Shown here piece after piece: positions 47,657-56,609 of a stretch of 64,000 bases of DNA. Source of the DNA: Chelativorans sp. J32. Its GTDB lineage: Bacteria > Pseudomonadota > Alphaproteobacteria > Rhizobiales > Rhizobiaceae. The stretch covers positions 353-64,352 of the forward strand of contig NZ_JAEQ01000022.1 of NCBI RefSeq assembly GCF_000518985.1. The letters run 5' to 3'. The notes under the pieces were generated by a model. That model was not told the DNA's origin. It was given only the letters and a program-made list of their open reading frames with translations, and made no database searches. The position numbers were made by a program, and so were the translations under genes. Numbering within the stretch: the first letter of the stretch is position 1; each line of letters opens with the position of its first letter.

Positions 47657-48595
47657 CTAAGCGGGCTCAAAACGGTCGAGTTCCTTCAGGATCAGCTCCT
47701 TCAGCCGCGAGGCAAGCGGCGAGAGAGGCCGGGTTTTCAGCGAAAGCAGATGGTAGGGGGCAACCACCAGTGCTTCGCGGATCGGCAAGACGGCAAGCCC
47801 GAGCCCTCCGCCATTGCCGCCGAGAAGATCGGAAACCTCGCGCGAGAGCGGCGCGATCGCATCCGAGGTGACGAGGAGAGCCATCATGGCGAGCAGGGAA
47901 GTCGTGTTGATGATGTTGCGGGGCACGGCGCCACCGGCGGCAAGGAACGCCTCCTCCACGACGACGCGCAATGGCGTACCGGCCGATTGCAGGATCCATT
48001 CGTAATCGCTAAGGTCTGCGATGGAGATCGTGTCGGTGCCGGCAAGCGGATGGTTTCCCCGTACCACAAGATCGACGATCTCATTTCTTCCCCGGGAGAT
48101 GATGAAATCACGCGCATCAAAGGGCGGCGGCACGCGGCCGAGCACGAAATCGAAATGGCCGGAAGCAAGATCGCGGATCAGCGCATCACTGGGCGCCACG
48201 TCGATATGCACGTCGGCATTCGGAGAGGTCGCCTTCAGCTTCTGAATCGCGGGCATCACATAGCCGACCGCCGCGCCGGTAACCGCTCCGACGCGCACCC
48301 GGCCGCCTTTGCCGAGCTTGAACTCCTCCACCTCCACCATCGTCTCGCGGATTTCGGTAAGGAGGGATTCCGCGTGACGGGCGACCAGCCTGCCGATTTC
48401 GGTCAGGTTCATGCCCTTCGCATGCCGTTGGAAGAGAGGCGCACCGACAAGGAGCTCGACCTCCCTAAGCATGCGCGACGCCGCCGGCTGCGTCATGGAA
48501 AGGGCCGCCGCCGCAGGGCTAAGCTGGCCGTGCTCCGCAATGGCGGCAATCAGGCGGTAGTGGCTGAGCTTGAGTCTCGAGGTCGCATCTTTCAT
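47657..48595 (-). CDS. gbpR: LysR-family regulator, GbpR-like
   Basis: A 312-residue LysR regulator. The helix-turn-helix spans about residues 10-65 (LSHYRLIAAIAEHGQLSPAA ... MTQPAASRMLREVE), and the effector domain follows from about residue 95. Its divergent place next to chvE is the same as gbpR (galactose-binding protein regulator) in Agrobacterium, which controls chvE in response to L-arabinose, D-galactose or D-fucose. I use ATG 48595; the open frame continues far upstream but overlaps chvE. Confidence 0.85.
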   Translation of the reverse strand: MKDATSRLKLSHYRLIAAIAEHGQLSPAAAALSMTQPAASRMLREVELLVGAPLFQRHAKGMNLTEIGRLVARHAESLLTEIRETMVEVEEFKLGKGGRVRVGAVTGAAVGYVMPAIQKLKATSPNADVHIDVAPSDALIRDLASGHFDFVLGRVPPPFDARDFIISRGRNEIVDLVVRGNHPLAGTDTISIADLSDYEWILQSAGTPLRVVVEEAFLAAGGAVPRNIINTTSLLAMMALLVTSDAIAPLSREVSDLLGGNGGGLGLAVLPIREALVVAPYHLLSLKTRPLSPLASRLKELILKELDRFEPA

Positions 48596-48612
48596 GGCAT
48601 GAGCATAGCGTA

Positions 48613-48666
48613 ATTGGTATGCGAATGAACAAAAAATGCATTTGATTGGTATGATTTCTCTCCAAT
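48613..48666. promoter_or_regulatory. Paired ATTGGTATG repeats in the gbpR-chvE gap
   Basis: Two exact 9-bp direct repeats ATTGGTATG (48613-48621 and 48645-48653) are 32 bases apart, about three helical turns. The second also starts an inverted pair ATTGG...CCAAT (48645-48666). They lie 18-71 bases ahead of gbpR in an AT-rich pocket. This is what a LysR operator array could look like. Confidence 0.5.
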
Positions 48667-48772
48667 AGGGTCGCCGGCGGATCAGGTTGGTCCGGTTCGT
48701 TCTTGCGCACTGCCGCCGGGCGCGGTGAAATGTTGCAAACCGGGCCGTGCCCGGTGTCCTTGGGAGGAAGTA

Positions 48773-49840
48773 ATGAAAAGAATCACATCCATTTTCGCGT
48801 CGCTCGCGCTGGGGGCTGCGCTCTTCACCGGTGCGGCTCAGGCACAGGAGAAGGGGCTGATCGGCATCGCCATGCCGACGAAATCCTCGGCCCGCTGGAT
48901 CTCCGATGGAAACTCGATGGTCGAGCAGTTCAAGGCGGCAGGCTACGAAACCGATCTGCAATATGCCGAGGACGACATCCCGAACCAGCTGGCGCAGATC
49001 GAGAACATGATCACCAAGGGCGTCAACGTGCTGGTGATCGCGGCGATCGACGGCACCACGCTGTCCAACGCGCTTGAGAATGCGGCCGCATCGGACATCA
49101 AGGTCATTGCCTATGACCGACTGATCCGCGACAGCGAGCACGTGGACTATTACGCGACATTCGACAATTTCCAGGTTGGCGTTCAGCAGGCGACCTCGCT
49201 GGTTAATGGCCTGAAGGAACGTTTCCCAGACCAGAAGCCCTGGAATGTGGAGCTATTCGGCGGCTCGCCGGACGACAACAACGCCTATTTCTTTTACGAC
49301 GGCGCCATGTCGGTTCTGCAGCCGATGATTGATTCCGGCGAAATCGCTATTCCGTCCGGCCAGATGGGTATGGACAAGGTCGGAACGCTTCGCTGGGACG
49401 GGGCGGTTGCGCAGTCGCGCATGGATAACCTGCTTTCCGGCTTCTACACGGACAAGGAGGTGAACGGCGTCCTTTCGCCCTATGACGGCTTGTCCATTGG
49501 CATCCTCTCCTCGCTCAAGGGCGTGGGTTATGGTTCGGGCGACCTGAAAATGCCGATCGTCACAGGCCAGGATGCCGAGATACCCTCGGTGAAGTCGATC
49601 CTCGCCGGCGAGCAATATTCCACCATCTTCAAGGATACGCGCGAGCTTGCACGGGTGACGGTCGGTATGGTCGACGCGCTCCTGCAGGGTGGCGAGCCCG
49701 AGATCAACGACACCAAGACCTATGACAACGGCGTCAAGGTCGTGCCGTCCTATCTCCTCAAGCCGGTTCTGGTCGACAAGTCGAACTGGGAGGAAGTGCT
49801 GATCGGTAGCGGCTACTACACCAAGGACCAGATTCAGTAA
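48773..49840 (+). CDS. chvE: ChvE-type periplasmic sugar-binding protein
   Basis: A 355-residue periplasmic binding protein of the ribose/galactose class. A signal peptide (about residues 1-23, ending AAQA) is followed by a two-lobed domain with [51 protein letters not shown] and VTGQDAE. Agrobacterium ChvE binds L-arabinose, D-galactose, D-glucose and xylose and also works with VirA. GGGAGGA lies 5 bases before ATG 48773. The importer genes follow after an attenuator-like hairpin. Confidence 0.94.
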   Translation: MKRITSIFASLALGAALFTGAAQAQEKGLIGIAMPTKSSARWISDGNSMVEQFKAAGYETDLQYAEDDIPNQLAQIENMITKGVNVLVIAAIDGTTLSNALENAAASDIKVIAYDRLIRDSEHVDYYATFDNFQVGVQQATSLVNGLKERFPDQKPWNVELFGGSPDDNNAYFFYDGAMSVLQPMIDSGEIAIPSGQMGMDKVGTLRWDGAVAQSRMDNLLSGFYTDKEVNGVLSPYDGLSIGILSSLKGVGYGSGDLKMPIVTGQDAEIPSVKSILAGEQYSTIFKDTRELARVTVGMVDALLQGGEPEINDTKTYDNGVKVVPSYLLKPVLVDKSNWEEVLIGSGYYTKDQIQ

Positions 49841-49855
49841 CGAATGCTGCGATCC

Positions 49856-49886
49856 GACCCGCCCGTCCGTTCGGGCGGGTCGTTTT
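49856..49886 (+). terminator. Hairpin between chvE and gguA (partial terminator)
   Basis: Perfect 10-bp arms GACCCGCCCG (49856-49865) and CGGGCGGGTC (49872-49881) with a 6-base loop and a short GTTTT tail. It lies 15 bases after chvE and ends 14 bases before gguA. Such hairpins keep the binding-protein message more abundant than the importer message. Confidence 0.78.
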
Positions 49887-49900
49887 AGGTGCGGTTACCC

Positions 49901-51433
49901 ATGGAACCTATTCTGGAGATGCGCGGCATCACCAAGAGCTTTCCTGGCGTGAAGGCTCTCGATGACGTCAACCTGAAGGTGGCGCGGGGCGAAATCCATG
50001 CGCTGGTCGGAGAGAATGGTGCCGGAAAATCCACGCTGATGAAGGTGCTGTCGGGTGTCTATCCGCACGGTTCCTATCAGGGCGAGATCTTTTTCGAGGG
50101 CCGTCCGGTGGCCTTTTCCGGCATCGCCGATAGCGAGAAGATCGGCATCATCATCATCCACCAGGAACTGGCTCTGGTGCCGCTTCTGTCCATTGCCGAG
50201 AACATCTTTCTCGGCAATGAGATCGCAAAGGGCAGCGTTATCGACTGGCCCGAGACGAACGCGCGCACCGAGCGACTGCTCAAGAAAGTGGGCCTGCGGG
50301 AAAGCCCTTCCACAAGGGTCGACACGCTCGGCGTCGGCAAACAGCAACTCGTGGAGATTGCCAAGGCGCTTTCCAAGGAGGTGAAGCTTCTCATTCTCGA
50401 TGAGCCTACCGCCGCCCTCCAGGAGAATGACAGCCAGAAGCTTCTCGACCTGCTCCTTGAATTCAAGGCACAGGGCATCTCCTCGATCCTCATTTCGCAC
50501 AAGCTCAATGAGGTGAACCGGGTCGCGGACACCATCACGGTGCTGCGCGATGGGCGTACCGTTTCCACGCTCGACTGCGGGGCCGAAGAAATCAGCGAGG
50601 AGCATATCATCCGCGACATGGTAGGTCGCGACATGGCACACCGCTATCCGGAGCGCACGCCTAAGATCGGCGAAACACTTCTTGAGGTCACGAACTGGAA
50701 CGTCTGGCATCCTCTCCAGTCGGATCGGCAGATGATCCGCGATGTCTCGCTCAGGGTTGCTGCCGGAGAGGTTGTAGGCATTGCCGGCCTGATGGGCTCG
50801 GGCCGCACGGAATTCGCCATGAGCCTTTTCGGCCGGAGCTATGGCCGCAATATCTCTGGGACCGTGAAGCTGCGCGGCAAGGAGATCGACGTCTCCACCG
50901 TCAACCGCGCCATCGCCAACGGCCTCGCTTATGTGACGGAGGACCGGAAGGCGCTGGGCCTGATCCTGGAAGAGAATGTCCTGCGCAACACCACGCTCGC
51001 CAATTTGATGCGTGTGGCGAAGAGCGGCGTGATCGACAATGCCGAGGAACGGCAGGTGGCGGAGCGGTATCGCAGGGCGCTGGGTGTGCGCACGCCGACC
51101 GTGTTCCAAAAGGTGATGAACCTTTCGGGCGGGAACCAGCAGAAGGTGGTCTTGGCCAAATGGCTTTTCACCGAGCCGGAGGTGTTGATCCTCGACGAGC
51201 CGACGCGCGGCATCGATGTGGGCGCGAAGTTCGAGATCTACAGCATCATCAATGAGTTGGCGGGACAGGGGAAGGGGGTCCTCATGATCTCATCCGAAAT
51301 GCCGGAACTGCTGGGCATGTGCGACCGCATCTATGTCATGAACGAGGGTGCAATCGCAGGCGAGCTCGCAGGGAGCGAGGCGAGCCAGGAGAAGATCATG
51401 TCCATGATCGTGAGGTCGAAATCCAATGTCTGA
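49901..51433 (+). CDS. gguA: Sugar ABC transporter ATP-binding protein GguA
   Basis: A 510-residue double ATPase of the sugar importer (RbsA/MmsA) type. The first half has Walker [14 protein letters not shown] and Walker [12 protein letters not shown]. The second half has a changed P-loop (GLMGSGRTE), signature LSGGNQQKV and Walker [14 protein letters not shown], the usual asymmetry of the family. It powers uptake of ChvE-bound sugars. The gene overlaps gguB by eight bases. ATG 49901 gives the normal N-terminus. Confidence 0.95.
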   Translation: MEPILEMRGITKSFPGVKALDDVNLKVARGEIHALVGENGAGKSTLMKVLSGVYPHGSYQGEIFFEGRPVAFSGIADSEKIGIIIIHQELALVPLLSIAENIFLGNEIAKGSVIDWPETNARTERLLKKVGLRESPSTRVDTLGVGKQQLVEIAKALSKEVKLLILDEPTAALQENDSQKLLDLLLEFKAQGISSILISHKLNEVNRVADTITVLRDGRTVSTLDCGAEEISEEHIIRDMVGRDMAHRYPERTPKIGETLLEVTNWNVWHPLQSDRQMIRDVSLRVAAGEVVGIAGLMGSGRTEFAMSLFGRSYGRNISGTVKLRGKEIDVSTVNRAIANGLAYVTEDRKALGLILEENVLRNTTLANLMRVAKSGVIDNAEERQVAERYRRALGVRTPTVFQKVMNLSGGNQQKVVLAKWLFTEPEVLILDEPTRGIDVGAKFEIYSIINELAGQGKGVLMISSEMPELLGMCDRIYVMNEGAIAGELAGSEASQEKIMSMIVRSKSNV

Positions 51434-52658
51434 GTTGTCTGCTCGTCAGAGAAAGACGGCCGAGCCTCTCGGCGAGACCAAGGCGGAAGGAGCCGTATCC
51501 TCGATCGGCAGCCACCTGCAAACCCATGTGCGCGAGTACGGGATGCTGATCGCGCTCGTCGTGATCATGGGCTTCTTTCAGGTGGTCACCGACGGCACGC
51601 TGATGAGGCCGGTCAACCTCACCAATCTGATCCTTCAAAACAGCTATATCGTCATCATGGCGCTCGGCATGCTGCTCGTCATTGTCGCCGGCCATATCGA
51701 CCTTTCGGTGGGCTCGGTGGCAGGCTTCGTTGGCGCAGTCGCGGCCGTCATGCTGGTGCAGTACGACATCTCCCCACTCGGCGTCATTCCGGCATGCCTG
51801 CTGCTCGGAATTCTCATAGGTGCGGCCCAGGGTTATTGGATCGCCTATTGGCGCATCCCCTCCTTCATCGTGACCCTTGCCGGCATGCTGGTTTTCCGCG
51901 GCCTCACGCTTTGGGTGTTGGCGGGACAGTCGGTCGGGCCGTTTCCGCGCTCCTTCCAACTGCTGAGCACCGGCTTCATCCCGGACGTCTTTGGCGTCGG
52001 CCGGCCGAATATAACCGCCATCCTGCTCGGCGCCATCACCGCGGCGGTGCTGGTCTTTATGGCCATGCGCAACCGCCAGCGTCATACCAAATACGGCATG
52101 GAAGGCGAGCCCTTCGCTTTCTTTGTCGCCAAGAACGGCTTGATAGCCGCAGCGATCATCTTTCTCTCCTACCTGCTTGCGACTTATCGCGGCTTCCCGA
52201 ACGTGCTCATCACCATGGCGGTGCTGACGGTGATCTACACTTTCGTCACCAACTCGACCACGATCGGGCGCCGCATCTATGCGCTCGGGGGCAACGAGAA
52301 GGCGGCCAAACTCTCGGGCATCCGCACGGAGCGGCTCACTTTTCTCACCTTCGCCAATATGGGCATGCTGGCGGCTCTCGCGGGGCTCATTTTCGCCGCC
52401 CGGCTCAATACGGCGACGCCGAAGGCGGGCGTCGGCTTCGAACTCGATGTGATCGCTGCCGTCTTCATCGGCGGGGCATCCATGTCGGGCGGTGTGGGCA
52501 AGATCACCGGCGCGGTCGTGGGCGCCTTCATCATGGGTGTGATGAACAACGGCATGTCGATCCTCGGCATCGGCATCGACTATCAGCAGGTGATCAAAGG
52601 ACTCGTGCTGCTCGCAGCCGTGATCTTCGACGTCTACAACAAGAACAAGGCGGCCTAG
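51426..52658 (+). CDS. gguB: Sugar ABC transporter permease GguB
   Basis: A 410-residue membrane permease with about ten hydrophobic segments. Conserved pieces are [22 protein letters not shown] near residue 80, the domain [18 protein letters not shown] near 285 that contacts the ATPase, and [21 protein letters not shown]. It has the extra central loop typical of the GguB/XylH/MmsB group. It forms the channel with GguA and ChvE. Confidence 0.95.
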   Translation: MSELSARQRKTAEPLGETKAEGAVSSIGSHLQTHVREYGMLIALVVIMGFFQVVTDGTLMRPVNLTNLILQNSYIVIMALGMLLVIVAGHIDLSVGSVAGFVGAVAAVMLVQYDISPLGVIPACLLLGILIGAAQGYWIAYWRIPSFIVTLAGMLVFRGLTLWVLAGQSVGPFPRSFQLLSTGFIPDVFGVGRPNITAILLGAITAAVLVFMAMRNRQRHTKYGMEGEPFAFFVAKNGLIAAAIIFLSYLLATYRGFPNVLITMAVLTVIYTFVTNSTTIGRRIYALGGNEKAAKLSGIRTERLTFLTFANMGMLAALAGLIFAARLNTATPKAGVGFELDVIAAVFIGGASMSGGVGKITGAVVGAFIMGVMNNGMSILGIGIDYQQVIKGLVLLAAVIFDVYNKNKAA

Positions 52659-52662
52659 CAAC

Positions 52663-53634
52663 ATGCATCTTTCACAGTTGAAGAAGGGCGGCGTGATCTG
52701 CCGCCGCGGTCCCGATGCACGGCTCGTGAACGGGGTGGCAAGCACCTATGCGCTTGCCATGGAGGCGATCGAGACGGGCGAGAAACTCTCGGCGGCGGTC
52801 GAGCGTCGCGGGCTGGGCCAGGCGGTGAATCTCGAAAGGCTTGCGGCGGAGGGTGCGTTGGATGTGCCGGTGCGCCATCCCGATCCCGCCCATATGTTCT
52901 TGACCGGCACGGGCCTAACGCATCTCGGCTCGGCCTCGGCCCGCGATGCGATGCACGCGGCGGCGGATACGGCCGGCATGACGGACTCGATGAAGATGTT
53001 CCGCATGGGTCTCGAGGGCGGCAAGCCGGGGCCGGGCAAAGAGGGGGTGCAGCCCGAGTGGTTTTACAAGGGAACCGGCGTCAATGCCGTGGCGTCCGGC
53101 GATCCGCTCGTCTCACCTGATTGCGCGTTGGATGGAGGTGAGGAGCCGGAGATTGCCGGCTTCTATCTTATCGGCAGGGATTGCCGGCCGTTCCGCGTCG
53201 GCTTCTCGCTGGCCAACGAGTTTTCCGACCATGTGACGGAGCGCATCAATTATCTCTATCTGGCGCATTCCAAGCTCAGGCCGGCTTCCTTCGGTCCCGA
53301 GCTTCTTGTGGGCGAATTGCCTGCGGATATCCGCGGCGTGTCCCGCGTCTGGCGTGATGGCGAAGTGGTCTGGGAAAAGGAATTCCTCTCAGGCGAGGAC
53401 AACATGTCCCACACCATCGGCAATCTGGAGCATCACCACTTCAAATATGCGCTCTTCTGCCAACCGGGCGACCTGCACGTGCACATGTTCGGCACGGCAA
53501 CGCTTTCCTTTACGGATGGTATTTCCTGCGGGGAAGGTGACCTGTTCGAGATCTCCGCACCCGAATTCGGCTTGCCGCTGCGGAATCCGCACCGGCGGGA
53601 GAAGAAGCGCGATACGAAGGTGATGGCGCTCTAG
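52663..53634 (+). CDS. gguC: GguC family protein (FAH-fold, AraD1-like)
   Basis: A 323-residue protein that follows gguB in the same order as in Agrobacterium. The C-terminal two-thirds follow the fumarylacetoacetate hydrolase fold, seen in GFSLANEFSDHVTER and the acidic metal-site region around PEIAGFYLIG. Related FAH-fold enzymes dehydrate 2-keto-3-deoxy sugar acids. The next genes make L-2-keto-3-deoxyarabonate and use 2-oxoglutarate semialdehyde, and no DapA-type dehydratase is present, so a dehydratase role is a reasonable inference. It is not required for uptake in Agrobacterium as far as I recall. Confidence 0.88.
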   Translation: MHLSQLKKGGVICRRGPDARLVNGVASTYALAMEAIETGEKLSAAVERRGLGQAVNLERLAAEGALDVPVRHPDPAHMFLTGTGLTHLGSASARDAMHAAADTAGMTDSMKMFRMGLEGGKPGPGKEGVQPEWFYKGTGVNAVASGDPLVSPDCALDGGEEPEIAGFYLIGRDCRPFRVGFSLANEFSDHVTERINYLYLAHSKLRPASFGPELLVGELPADIRGVSRVWRDGEVVWEKEFLSGEDNMSHTIGNLEHHHFKYALFCQPGDLHVHMFGTATLSFTDGISCGEGDLFEISAPEFGLPLRNPHRREKKRDTKVMAL

Positions 53635-53676
53635 GACCAAGGCGCACGGGTTTTAGATCGGAGCCAATGCAACACC

Positions 53677-53832
53677 CGTCATCCCCGCCGAGCGAAGCGA
53701 GACTTGGGCCCATTGAAAGGCGCGATCTCCGCAGAGACGGTGCTGAAAGGTGTCGATATCGCAGTCCGGACGCACTCCACGTCTCGCGGCAATTGGCCGC
53801 CGAGAGCTTGTTTCCCGGCGTCCCGGATGACG
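53677..53832. repeat. Candidate dispersed intergenic repeat (REP/RIME-like)
   Basis: The 241-base gap between gguC and the dehydratase gene has end-to-end inverted octamers CGTCATCC (53677-53684) and GGATGACG (53825-53832). The left side, CGTCATCCCCGCCGAGCG and the following AAGCGAGACTTGGGCCCATT, is like the ends of repeats scattered between genes in many Hyphomicrobiales. I see no second clear copy in this window. Confidence 0.45.
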
Positions 53833-53875
53833 AAGCAGAAGAAGCCCGGGCGGCGGACCGGAAAGGAAGTTTGGC

Positions 53876-55621
53876 ATGAGCGGATTCACCCCAAAACCCT
53901 GGCCGAGGAAGCTAAGGTCCCAGGAATGGTTTGGCGGTACCTCGCGCGACCACATCTATCATCGCTCCTGGATGAAGAATCAGGGTCTGCCGGCCGATCT
54001 CTTCGATGGCCGGCCGGTGATCGGCATCTGCAACACCTGGTCGCAGCTCACCCCATGCAACGCGCATCTGCGGGACCTCGCCGAGCGGGTGAAGCACGGC
54101 ATCTACGAGGCGGGTGGGCTGCCGCTGGAGTTCCCGGTCTTCTCGCCGGGCGAGAGTGCGCTTCGCCCGACCGCTATGATGTACCGCAATCTGGCTGCGA
54201 TGGACGTTGAGGAGGCGTTGCGCGCCAATCCGCTCGATGGGGTTGTCCTGCTTGCCGGCTGCGATAAGACCACGCCGGCACTGCTGATGGGAGCTGCCAG
54301 CGTCGATATCCCCGCGATCCTGGTCTCGGGCGGTCCGATGCTCAATGGCTGGTTCCGCGGCGAGCGCGTGGGCTCCGGCACTGCGCTCTGGCAGATGTCG
54401 GAGGCCATCAAGGCGGGTACCATGAGCCGGGACGATTTCCTGGACGCCGAGCAGGCGATGAGCCGTTCGCCTGGCTCGTGCAACACGATGGGCACCGCCT
54501 CCACCATGGCTTCCATGGCCGAAGCGCTTGGCATGGCCCTCTCCGGCAATGCTGCAATTCCAGCCGTCGACAGTCGCCGGCGCGTGATGGCACACTTGTC
54601 CGGCCGGCGCATCGTCCAGATGGTGAAGGATGATCTCAAGCCTTCCGACATCCTCACCCGCCGCGCCTTCGAGAATGCGGTTCGGGTAAACGGAGCGATC
54701 GGCGGCTCCACCAATGCTGTGATCCATCTCTTGGCGATCGCCGGCCGCGTGGGCATCGACTTCACGCTGGAAGACTGGGATCGGCTCGGACGCGACGTCC
54801 CCACGATCGTGAACCTGATGCCGTCGGGCAAATACCTGATGGAGGAGTTCTTTTACGCGGGTGGCTTGCCGGTGGTGATCAAGAGGCTGGGCGAAGGCGG
54901 TCTGCTGCACAAGGACGCGCTCACCGTCTCCGGCGGCCCGATCTGGGACGAGGTGAAGGACGTCAAGAACTGGAACGACGACGTCATCCGCCCCGTGGAA
55001 AGGGCGCTGACGCCTCAGGGCGGTATCGCGGTCTTGCGCGGCAACCTGGCACCAAAGGGAGCGGTGCTGAAACCGTCGGCCGCGTCGCCGCATCTCATGC
55101 ATCATCGCGGCCGCGCTGTCGTTTTCGAGGACATCAACGACTACAAGGCGAAGATCAATGACGAGGCGCTGGACGTGGACGAGAGCTGTGTGCTGGTCCT
55201 GAAGAATTGCGGACCGAGGGGTTATCCCGGCATGGCGGAAGTCGGCAATATGGGCCTGCCGCCCAAAGTGCTGCGCAAGGGCATCACCGATATGGTGCGC
55301 ATTTCCGACGCCCGTATGTCCGGCACGGCCTATGGCACTGTGGTGCTCCACACCTCACCTGAGGCGGCGGTCGGCGGGCCGCTTGCGGTGGTGAGGAATG
55401 GTGACGTGATCGAACTCGACGTTCCCAACCGGCGCCTGCATCTCGACATATCCGAGGCGGAGCTGGGGCGTCGGCTGGCCGAGTGGCGGCCGATTGTTCA
55501 TAGGCCGGAGGGTGGGTATGCGCAGCTCTTCCACGACCATGTGCAGGGCGCGGATACGGGCGCGGACTTCGATTTTCTCAAGGGTTGCCGCGGCAGCGCC
55601 GTGGGCAGGGATTCCCACTGA
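53876..55621 (+). CDS. araC: L-arabonate dehydratase (IlvD/Edd family)
   Basis: A 581-residue iron-sulfur dehydratase, the length of the characterised rhizobial L-arabonate dehydratase. The cluster cysteines lie in ICNTWSQLTPCN, LLAGCDKTTPALLMGA and SRSPGSCNTMGTAS. The C-terminal GPRGYPGMAEVGNM and ISDARMSGTAYG bind substrate and metal. It removes water from L-arabonate (or a related sugar acid) to give the 2-keto-3-deoxy acid. The araC symbol here is the pathway name, not the E. coli regulator. Specificity for arabonate rather than galactonate or fuconate is inferred from locus and length. Confidence 0.88.
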   Translation: MSGFTPKPWPRKLRSQEWFGGTSRDHIYHRSWMKNQGLPADLFDGRPVIGICNTWSQLTPCNAHLRDLAERVKHGIYEAGGLPLEFPVFSPGESALRPTAMMYRNLAAMDVEEALRANPLDGVVLLAGCDKTTPALLMGAASVDIPAILVSGGPMLNGWFRGERVGSGTALWQMSEAIKAGTMSRDDFLDAEQAMSRSPGSCNTMGTASTMASMAEALGMALSGNAAIPAVDSRRRVMAHLSGRRIVQMVKDDLKPSDILTRRAFENAVRVNGAIGGSTNAVIHLLAIAGRVGIDFTLEDWDRLGRDVPTIVNLMPSGKYLMEEFFYAGGLPVVIKRLGEGGLLHKDALTVSGGPIWDEVKDVKNWNDDVIRPVERALTPQGGIAVLRGNLAPKGAVLKPSAASPHLMHHRGRAVVFEDINDYKAKINDEALDVDESCVLVLKNCGPRGYPGMAEVGNMGLPPKVLRKGITDMVRISDARMSGTAYGTVVLHTSPEAAVGGPLAVVRNGDVIELDVPNRRLHLDISEAELGRRLAEWRPIVHRPEGGYAQLFHDHVQGADTGADFDFLKGCRGSAVGRDSH

Positions 55622-55633
55622 GGGGAGACAGCC

Positions 55634-56566
55634 ATGGTAAGTGAAGCCGGCACCAAGATCGCCGTCGTTGGCATCGGCAAGATCGCTCGGGACCAGCATC
55701 TTCCCTCGATTGCGCGCTCCGCCGAGTTCGAGCTCGCGGCTGCCGTCAGCCGGCATGGCAAGGTAGACGGGGTGGACAATTACACCGATCTGGAGACTAT
55801 GCTGCGCGAGCGGCCGGACATCCCGGCCGTGGCGCTGTGCGTCCCACCCGTGCCGCGTTACGCAATGGCGGTGGCGGCGTTGAGGGCTGGCCGCCATGTC
55901 CTCCTCGAAAAGCCGCCCGGCACTACAGTCGGGGAAGTTGAGGCACTAGTGGAGCTTGCGCGCGAGAAGAACGTGACGCTCTTCGCCACCTGGCATTCGC
56001 GCTTCGCGCCATGTGTTGAGCCGGCACGACGATGGCTGCAGGGCAAGGCGGTCCGCCACATCGATATCGTCTGGAAAGAGGACGTGCGGCGCTGGCATCC
56101 GGGACAGGCCTGGATCTGGGAGCCCGGGGGGTTCGGCGTTTTCGACCCCGGGATCAACGCGCTGTCGATTTTGACGGCCATCGTGCAGCCGGTCTTCGTC
56201 ACCGAAGCGACACTGAAGATGCCGGAGAACCGCCAGACGCCGATCGCCGCCAATCTTCTCATGAGCAGTCTTGCAGGTTTCCGTGTCACGGCCGATTTCG
56301 ACTGGCGCCAGGAGGGGCCACAGACCTGGGATATCCGCATCGAGACGGAGGCGGGCCTGCTTCTCCTTTCCGAGGGCGGCAGCAGGATGTCCATCGATGG
56401 CCATGAGCAGCCAAGCGGATTGGAAGCCGAATATGACGGTATCTATCATCGCTTTGCCGAGCTTTTGAAGGCGGGCGAGAGTGATGTCGACCTTGCACCG
56501 CACAGGCTGGTGGCCGATGCATTTCTTCTCGGGCGAAAGGTGGACGTGGAGGCTTTCCACGAATAG
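55634..56566 (+). CDS. Sugar 1-dehydrogenase, Gfo/Idh/MocA family (L-arabinose/D-galactose)
   Basis: A 310-residue NAD(P)-dependent dehydrogenase. The Rossmann loop is VVGIGKIARDQHLPSI, the EKPPGTT motif carries the catalytic Lys, and the C-terminal fold has FDPGINALSI with the usual Asp. It resembles the D-galactose/L-arabinose 1-dehydrogenases of rhizobia and Azospirillum, which oxidise the sugar to its lactone. It starts 12 bases after the dehydratase stop. A lactonase would be needed next but does not follow. Confidence 0.88.
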   Translation: MVSEAGTKIAVVGIGKIARDQHLPSIARSAEFELAAAVSRHGKVDGVDNYTDLETMLRERPDIPAVALCVPPVPRYAMAVAALRAGRHVLLEKPPGTTVGEVEALVELAREKNVTLFATWHSRFAPCVEPARRWLQGKAVRHIDIVWKEDVRRWHPGQAWIWEPGGFGVFDPGINALSILTAIVQPVFVTEATLKMPENRQTPIAANLLMSSLAGFRVTADFDWRQEGPQTWDIRIETEAGLLLLSEGGSRMSIDGHEQPSGLEAEYDGIYHRFAELLKAGESDVDLAPHRLVADAFLLGRKVDVEAFHE

Positions 56567-56609
56567 ATAAGGGCACAAAATTCTGCCGTCAGTCATCATG
56601 GAGTACGCT

